Positions 59,834-64,000 of a stretch of 64,000 bases of DNA are shown piece after piece. The position numbers were made by a program, and so were the translations under genes. Position 1 is the first letter of the stretch. Each line of letters begins with the position of its first letter. The notes beneath the pieces are model-generated. The model searched no databases, had not been told where the DNA came from, and saw only the letters and a list, made by a program, of their open reading frames with translations. The stretch is from Paenirhizobium daejeonense (GTDB taxonomy: Bacteria; Pseudomonadota; Alphaproteobacteria; Rhizobiales; Rhizobiaceae): NCBI RefSeq assembly GCF_014280875.1, contig NZ_JACLAL010000006.1:124001-188000 (forward strand), given 5' to 3'.

Positions 59834-61639
59834 TCAGGCGGCCTCCGTCGTTTCCCGCGGACGGGGCGGTTCCGGGTTGAGCCGTTCCAGATGCAGAAGA
59901 CGCGGGGAGGTGGCGTCGTAGAAGGCGCCGGAGCGGCCGATATAGATCAGCGTCGCATCGGTGAATTCTGCCATGACGCTCGACAGGGTCGCGACCGTGT
60001 CGTGCTCCAGGCCTTCCAGAACATCGTTGAAGACGATCCAGCGGGGCTTGCGCAGGAGAAGGCCGGCAAAGGCCAACGCCATCTGTTCGTCCTTGTCCAG
60101 CACACGGTCCCAGCGGGCGCGATCGTCCAGCTTCTCGGCAAGGTGTTCCAGCCCGACCCGCTTCAGGGCGGCGACCATCGCCTCTTCCGGTATGCCGGCG
60201 GAGGCCAGCGGATAGGCCAGTACGCTCTTCAATTTGCCTTCCGGCAGATATTCGAGTTGCGGCACGAACAGGATATTGTCTTCCCGCGGCAGACGGATCG
60301 TGCCTCGGCCGTAGGGCCACAGCCCGGCAATCGCGTTGAACAGCAGCCGGCGGTTCACGCCCTGGTCGCCATTGACCATGATGCGCTCGCCGGCGGTGAT
60401 CTCAGGGTTCTGTTCCCTGATCCGGAAGCCGGTACGGCTGACTTCACCATCGACCTGCGGGCAGATCGCCAGATCCTCGAAACTAAGCTTGCCGGGCGGG
60501 CCGACTTCCAGTGCGATGCCGCCGCCTTTCGGCTTGATGTCATCGATTCCCGTCAAGGCTGCGCGGAAGACAGTCACCCGGAGAAGGGCGGCCTGCCAGT
60601 CGGCGATGGCGCCGTAGTTGTCGACATACCAGCGCAGGGCGGAATAGACTTGGTTGAAGGCGGCAGCGGCGGCCATCAGCTCGCCGAAGGTCATGGTTCC
60701 CGCGAAATAGGCGGGAGACGCGATCAGGATCGGCACGATCATGGCGAGCCAGCCGAAGCCAGCAGTTACCCAAGTCAGATTGGTCAGCGCCATGGCGAGT
60801 TGGCGGATGACGGCGAGCACGGAATCGATCGCCTCGTGAATGTGGCGGCGCTCGGTTTCCTCGCCGCCGGCAAGCGCGATGGCTTCCAGATTTTCGTTGG
60901 CGCGCATCAGCGAGAAGCGCAGGTCGGCTTCACGCGCATAGCGCTCGGCATTGAGTCGGGTGAGACGCCAGCCAACCACCTTGCTGAGCAGCGAGGCGGC
61001 GGCGGCGTAGATCAGCGCGCCCCAGACCATGTAGCCGGGAATGGAGAAGCTGTAATCGCCGATATGAAAGACAAAGCCGCTCGACATCTGCCAGAGAACG
61101 CCGATGAAGCTGACCAGCAGGATCGTTGCCTGAACAAGGCCGATCGATAGCGATGTGGTCATTTCCGCAAGCTTGCGGGCATCCTCGTGCAGCCGCTGGT
61201 CCGGATTGACGCCGAGCGGGCTCGACATCGATAGCCGGTAGGCGCGGCGATCCTTCAGCCACTGGTCGACGACATCGCGCGACAGGCCTTCGCGCATGTA
61301 GAGCGCGGTCATCTGGTTGAGCCAGGTCTGAATGACGTTGAGCAGCAGCAGGAAGCCGGCGATCAGGCCGAAATTGCCGAGTTCCCGGACGAAGGCGTCG
61401 ATGTCGCGCCTTTCAAGCGAATTGTAGAAGGGAACGTTCCAGCGGTTGATCAGGACCTGGCCGTAGGTGGTCAGGAGGATGACGGCAAGCAGGGCGGTGG
61501 CGACGCCGAAGACTCGGTTGCGCACCGAGGATGCCCAGAAGGAATCGGCGGCAATTCGCAACTGCCGCGAAAAGCTAAGCTCAACGGTAGCGGCCGCGGG
61601 GCGCTCGCTTGCAGCCTTTTCCGGTTCCGAACTGACCAT
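59834..61639 (-). CDS. ABC permease/ATPase fusion with a degenerate ATPase (SbmA/ABCD-like)
   Basis: A 601-residue ABC half-transporter of the ABC_membrane_2 (ABCD/SbmA-BacA) type: six membrane helices in residues about 40-345, including NRWNVPFYNSLERRDID, NPDQRLHEDARKLAEM and the EAA-like region NLEAIALAGGE. The C-terminal nucleotide domain (about 380-601) keeps its outline (GLWPYGRGTI, VPQLEYLP) but has lost every catalytic motif: Walker A is NGDQGVNRR, signature is LDKDEQ, Walker B is VFND, and the H-loop is IGRS. It is therefore probably unable to hydrolyse ATP. It may be a heterodimer partner or driven by protons as in BacA; substrate unknown. Confidence 0.88.
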   Translation of the reverse strand: MVSSEPEKAASERPAAATVELSFSRQLRIAADSFWASSVRNRVFGVATALLAVILLTTYGQVLINRWNVPFYNSLERRDIDAFVRELGNFGLIAGFLLLLNVIQTWLNQMTALYMREGLSRDVVDQWLKDRRAYRLSMSSPLGVNPDQRLHEDARKLAEMTTSLSIGLVQATILLVSFIGVLWQMSSGFVFHIGDYSFSIPGYMVWGALIYAAAASLLSKVVGWRLTRLNAERYAREADLRFSLMRANENLEAIALAGGEETERRHIHEAIDSVLAVIRQLAMALTNLTWVTAGFGWLAMIVPILIASPAYFAGTMTFGELMAAAAAFNQVYSALRWYVDNYGAIADWQAALLRVTVFRAALTGIDDIKPKGGGIALEVGPPGKLSFEDLAICPQVDGEVSRTGFRIREQNPEITAGERIMVNGDQGVNRRLLFNAIAGLWPYGRGTIRLPREDNILFVPQLEYLPEGKLKSVLAYPLASAGIPEEAMVAALKRVGLEHLAEKLDDRARWDRVLDKDEQMALAFAGLLLRKPRWIVFNDVLEGLEHDTVATLSSVMAEFTDATLIYIGRSGAFYDATSPRLLHLERLNPEPPRPRETTEAA

Positions 61640-61804
61640 ATACCACTGTCTCGCCGTGTCGGCTTTTTCTTATACCATCAAAAAGGCCGTATGCATCCGT
61701 TGCCGTGCACAAACCAGCCATCCTTCGAGAGAATGGCAGAAATAGGTTGGAAAAGCGTTGAGGAAGTGCCGCATCTGTACTTTTTGAGGTGTTTTCGGCG
61801 GCTC

Positions 61805-61833
61805 TTGCCTCCCGGGGTGCGCCGCGCTATGTC
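61805..61833 (+). promoter_or_regulatory. Predicted promoter of thiB
   Basis: TTGCCT (61805-61810), a 17-base spacer and TATGTC (61828-61833); the predicted start near 61840 lies just before the TPP aptamer. Confidence 0.5.
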
Positions 61834-61846
61834 TCGTCCTGCTCTA

Positions 61847-61936
61847 ACGGGGTGCTTCATGTCCTTCCCGGACACGTGGCTGAGAGGCGAATAGCCAACC
61901 CGCGGAACCTGATCCGGTTAACACCGGCGGAGGGAT
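61847..61936 (+). ncRNA. TPP riboswitch (THI element) of thiB
   Basis: The conserved segments appear in order: ACGGGGTGCTTC, GTGGCTGAGAGG, CAACCCGCGGAACCTGATCC and ACACCGGCGGAGGGA. It should repress the thiBPQ transporter when thiamine pyrophosphate is abundant. It is 57 bases upstream of thiB. Confidence 0.95.
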
Positions 61937-61993
61937 TAGACGCGTGAGATAAAAACGCCCTATCCCGAAATCCTACTTTTATGGAGGGGCAAT

Positions 61994-63022
61994 ATGCCGA
62001 CCACATCTCTTTCGTTTTTCCGCCGCGGGCTTGCCGCAGCGGCGATTTTCTCGTTGCTGCCTGCGCTCTCCGCAGTGGCTGCGGACAAAACCCTGACGGT
62101 CTACACCTATGAAAGCTTCATTTCCGAATGGGGTCCGGGGCCGAAGGTCAAGGAAGCCTTCGAGAAGACCTGCGGCTGCACCGTCGATTTCGTCGGCGTC
62201 GCCGATGGCGTGGCGCTGCTGACCCGCCTCAAGCTCGAAGGGGAAGCGACCAAGGCCGACGTGGTGCTCGGTCTCGACACCAACCTCGTTACTGAGGCGA
62301 AGCAGACCGGCCTGTTCGACACCCACGGCGTCGATGTTTCCAAGGTTTCCGTTCCCGGTGGCTTTTCCGACGACAGCTTCGTTCCCTATGACTATGGCCA
62401 TTTCGCCGTGGTCTACGACACCGAGGCGCTGAAGAACCCGCCGAAGAGCCTGAAGGAACTGGTGGAAGGCAATCCCGACGAGAAGATCGTGATCGAGGAC
62501 CCGCGCACCTCGACGCCCGGTCTCGGCCTGCTGCTCTGGGTGAAGTCGGTCTATGGCGACAAGGCCGCAGACGCGTGGGCCAAGCTCAAGGGTCGCGTCC
62601 TGACTGTCACCCCCGGCTGGTCGGAGGCCTATGGCCTGTTCACCAAGGGCGAGGCGCCGATGGTGCTGTCCTACACCACGTCGCCGGCCTATCACATGGT
62701 GGCGGAGAACACCGATCGCTATCAGGCGGCGGAATTCTCCGAGGGCCATTACATCCAGATCGAGGTTGCCGGCCTGCTCAAGAAGGCGCCGCAGAAGGAA
62801 CTGGCGAAGGAATTCCTGCAGTTCATGGTTAGCCCCGGCTTCCAGGATACCATTCCGACGAATAACTGGATGATGCCTGTCGCTCCGACTTCCGAGCCGC
62901 TGCCGGAAGCCTTCGGCAAGCTCGTTTCGCCGAAGAACACCTTCCTGATGAGCCCGGAAGAGGTCGCCGCCAATCGTAAGGCGTGGATCGATGAATGGCT
63001 CGCCGCCATGACGCTGAAGTGA
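61994..63022 (+). CDS. thiB: Thiamine ABC transporter substrate-binding protein
   Basis: Periplasmic binding protein for thiamine and its phosphates, 342 residues. A signal peptide ends near AVAAD (residue 30); the mature part has [31 protein letters not shown] and TTSPAYHMV, matching ThiB. GGAGGGG precedes ATG 61994. A TPP riboswitch lies upstream. Its stop overlaps the presumed thiP start (GTGA). Confidence 0.95.
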   Translation: MPTTSLSFFRRGLAAAAIFSLLPALSAVAADKTLTVYTYESFISEWGPGPKVKEAFEKTCGCTVDFVGVADGVALLTRLKLEGEATKADVVLGLDTNLVTEAKQTGLFDTHGVDVSKVSVPGGFSDDSFVPYDYGHFAVVYDTEALKNPPKSLKELVEGNPDEKIVIEDPRTSTPGLGLLLWVKSVYGDKAADAWAKLKGRVLTVTPGWSEAYGLFTKGEAPMVLSYTTSPAYHMVAENTDRYQAAEFSEGHYIQIEVAGLLKKAPQKELAKEFLQFMVSPGFQDTIPTNNWMMPVAPTSEPLPEAFGKLVSPKNTFLMSPEEVAANRKAWIDEWLAAMTLK

Positions 63023-64000
63023 GCGTGGCGGGCTTTCATTCCATGGATCTTCGCGAGAGGCTGCCGGCGCTTTCCGGCGGCCTCGTCGCGTTTTCGGCGA
63101 TTGCGGCCTTCATCGGCATCGCTGTCGTCTCGCTTTTTCAATTCGGCGGGGAAGGCGCGCTGCTTTCCGTAGCCTCCGATCCGGTGGTCGCAACGGTTCT
63201 GCGCTTCACGCTGATGCAGGCGGCGCTGTCGACGCTGTTTTCGGTGGCCTTCGCCATACCGGTGGCGCGAGCGCTGGCGCGGCAGCCGCGATTTCCCGGC
63301 CGCGTCTGGCTGGTTCGGCTGATGGCGGTGCCGATGGGCCTGCCGGTGCTGATCGGAGCGCTTGGCCTCCTCGGCATCTGGGGGCGGCAGGGCCTCGTCA
63401 ACGATCTGCTGGTGATGCTCGGCGCGGGTCAGCGTTTCAGCATCTACGGGCTTGGCGGCATCCTTGTCGCCCATGTCTTCTTCAACATGCCGCTTGCGAC
63501 ACGGCTCATTCTCGCGGGTCTCGAGCGTATTCCGGCGGAATACTGGCGCAGCAGCGCCAGTCTCGGCATGGGGCCGATTTCCAATTTCCGCTTCATCGAA
63601 TGGCCCATCATCCGGCGCATCCTGCCGGGGATCGCCGGGCTGATCTTCATGCTCTGCGCCACCAGCTTCACGCTTGTGCTGGTGCTCGGTGGGGGACCGG
63701 CGGCAAGCACGATCGAGGTGGCGATCTATCAGGCGCTGCGGCTCGATTTCGACCCGCCCCGCGCGATATCGCTGGCGATGCTGCAGATCGCGGTGACCGG
63801 CGTCATTCTCGGCCTGCTGTCGCTTGCCGGAACGCCGTCCGATCCCGGCTCGACGGCAGGCGCTGCTGTCAGGCGCTTCGACGGACATTCACACCTTGTC
63901 CGGATGACGGATGGGGTGGCGATCCTTGTTGCCGCGCTGTTTCTCGGCCTGCCGCTCGCACAGGTGGCCGTGGCGGGCCTCAAGGCGAATCTTTTCAAGC
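63019..64000 (+). CDS. thiP: Thiamine ABC transporter permease ThiP, 3' partial
   Basis: Inner-membrane permease of the thiamine importer; the reading frame is open from GTG 63019 (overlapping the thiB stop) to the end of the window, giving 327 residues of an expected 530 or so. An in-frame ATG lies at 63043. It contains several membrane helices and the EAA loop [32 protein letters not shown]. The C-terminal half and thiQ are missing. Because no stop occurs before the edge, the true end is unknown. Confidence 0.93.
   Translation, partial: MSVAGFHSMDLRERLPALSGGLVAFSAIAAFIGIAVVSLFQFGGEGALLSVASDPVVATVLRFTLMQAALSTLFSVAFAIPVARALARQPRFPGRVWLVRLMAVPMGLPVLIGALGLLGIWGRQGLVNDLLVMLGAGQRFSIYGLGGILVAHVFFNMPLATRLILAGLERIPAEYWRSSASLGMGPISNFRFIEWPIIRRILPGIAGLIFMLCATSFTLVLVLGGGPAASTIEVAIYQALRLDFDPPRAISLAMLQIAVTGVILGLLSLAGTPSDPGSTAGAAVRRFDGHSHLVRMTDGVAILVAALFLGLPLAQVAVAGLKANLFK

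Larger units (their letters stand above)
61640..61993. other. Divergent intergenic region before thiB
   Basis: A 354-base gap that contains the promoter of the ABC fusion, the thiB promoter (61805-61833) and the TPP riboswitch (61847-61936). No coding sequence is seen in it. Confidence 0.6.

Noticed and set aside
62749..63888. Long minus-strand frame opposite thiB and thiP
   Set aside because: thiP is plainly coded on the plus strand through to the window edge, so this is its shadow.

Overview
This window is chromosomal DNA of a member of the Rhizobiaceae (Rhizobium/Agrobacterium/Shinella-like Alphaproteobacteria). The supports are the high GC content with strong GC wobble, the rhizobial gene order acnA / ccmABCDG and ffh / chorismate mutase / rpsP / rimM / trmD / rplS, a SAM-II riboswitch on metA, a perfect CtrA box upstream of ftsK, and rhizobial composite palindromic repeats. 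About 93% is coding on both strands. There is no prophage, insertion sequence, CRISPR array or integrase; this is core housekeeping DNA with a few accessory clusters.

Layout. 0-5 kb: 3' end of a TonB-dependent siderophore receptor, a UvrD-type helicase and a secreted thioredoxin-like DUF1223 protein. 5-8 kb: acnA. 8.3-11.3 kb: cytochrome c maturation genes ccmA-B-C-D-G, ending against a diguanylate cyclase gene. 12.7-17.6 kb (minus): dapF-mtaB-ftsY-yciB-DUF2585. 18.4-20.5 kb: thiC alone under a TPP riboswitch. 20.5-27.2 kb: an MBL-fold hydrolase, then ffh-chorismate mutase-rpsP-rimM-trmD, a TauE/SafE permease and rplS. 27.3-29.9 kb: a small Cys/His secreted protein, a Crp/Fnr regulator and a PepSY membrane protein. 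30-38 kb: trmO, a binding protein and permease without an ATPase, ppk2, leuC, a methyltransferase, an EamA exporter and sixA. 37.9-43.5 kb: an orphan OmpR-type regulator with a cNMP-binding partner, xthA, a LolA-like protein and ftsK. 43.8-45.5 kb: glnK-amtB behind a sigma-54 promoter with an NtrC-like site. 45.8-50.6 kb: tesB, a UbiH-family hydroxylase, Trm112, a Lon-N protein, a thioredoxin-TPR protein and a prolyl-tRNA editing protein. 50.9 kb: tRNA-Gly(GCC). 51-57 kb: an SDR, then on the minus strand moxR-nudix and metA-GNAT-vWA-galM. 57.2-59.7 kb: thiN and an ABC-F protein. 59.8-61.6 kb: an ABC permease/ATPase fusion with a ruined ATPase site. 61.8 kb to the end: TPP riboswitch and thiB-thiP, cut by the window edge.

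Themes. Three thiamine loci lie here (thiC, thiN, thiBP), two with TPP riboswitches directly behind recognisable promoters. Methionine supply is controlled by a SAM-II riboswitch followed by a terminator-like hairpin, and the genes downstream of metA (GNAT, vWA, galM) are packed tightly enough to share this control. The most unusual items are the ABC fusion with degenerate Walker A, signature, Walker B and H-loop; the split MoxR/vWA pair around the SAM-II-metA unit; and a promoter-plus-terminator RNA unit in the ffh leader. I found no clear novel defence or biosynthetic system.
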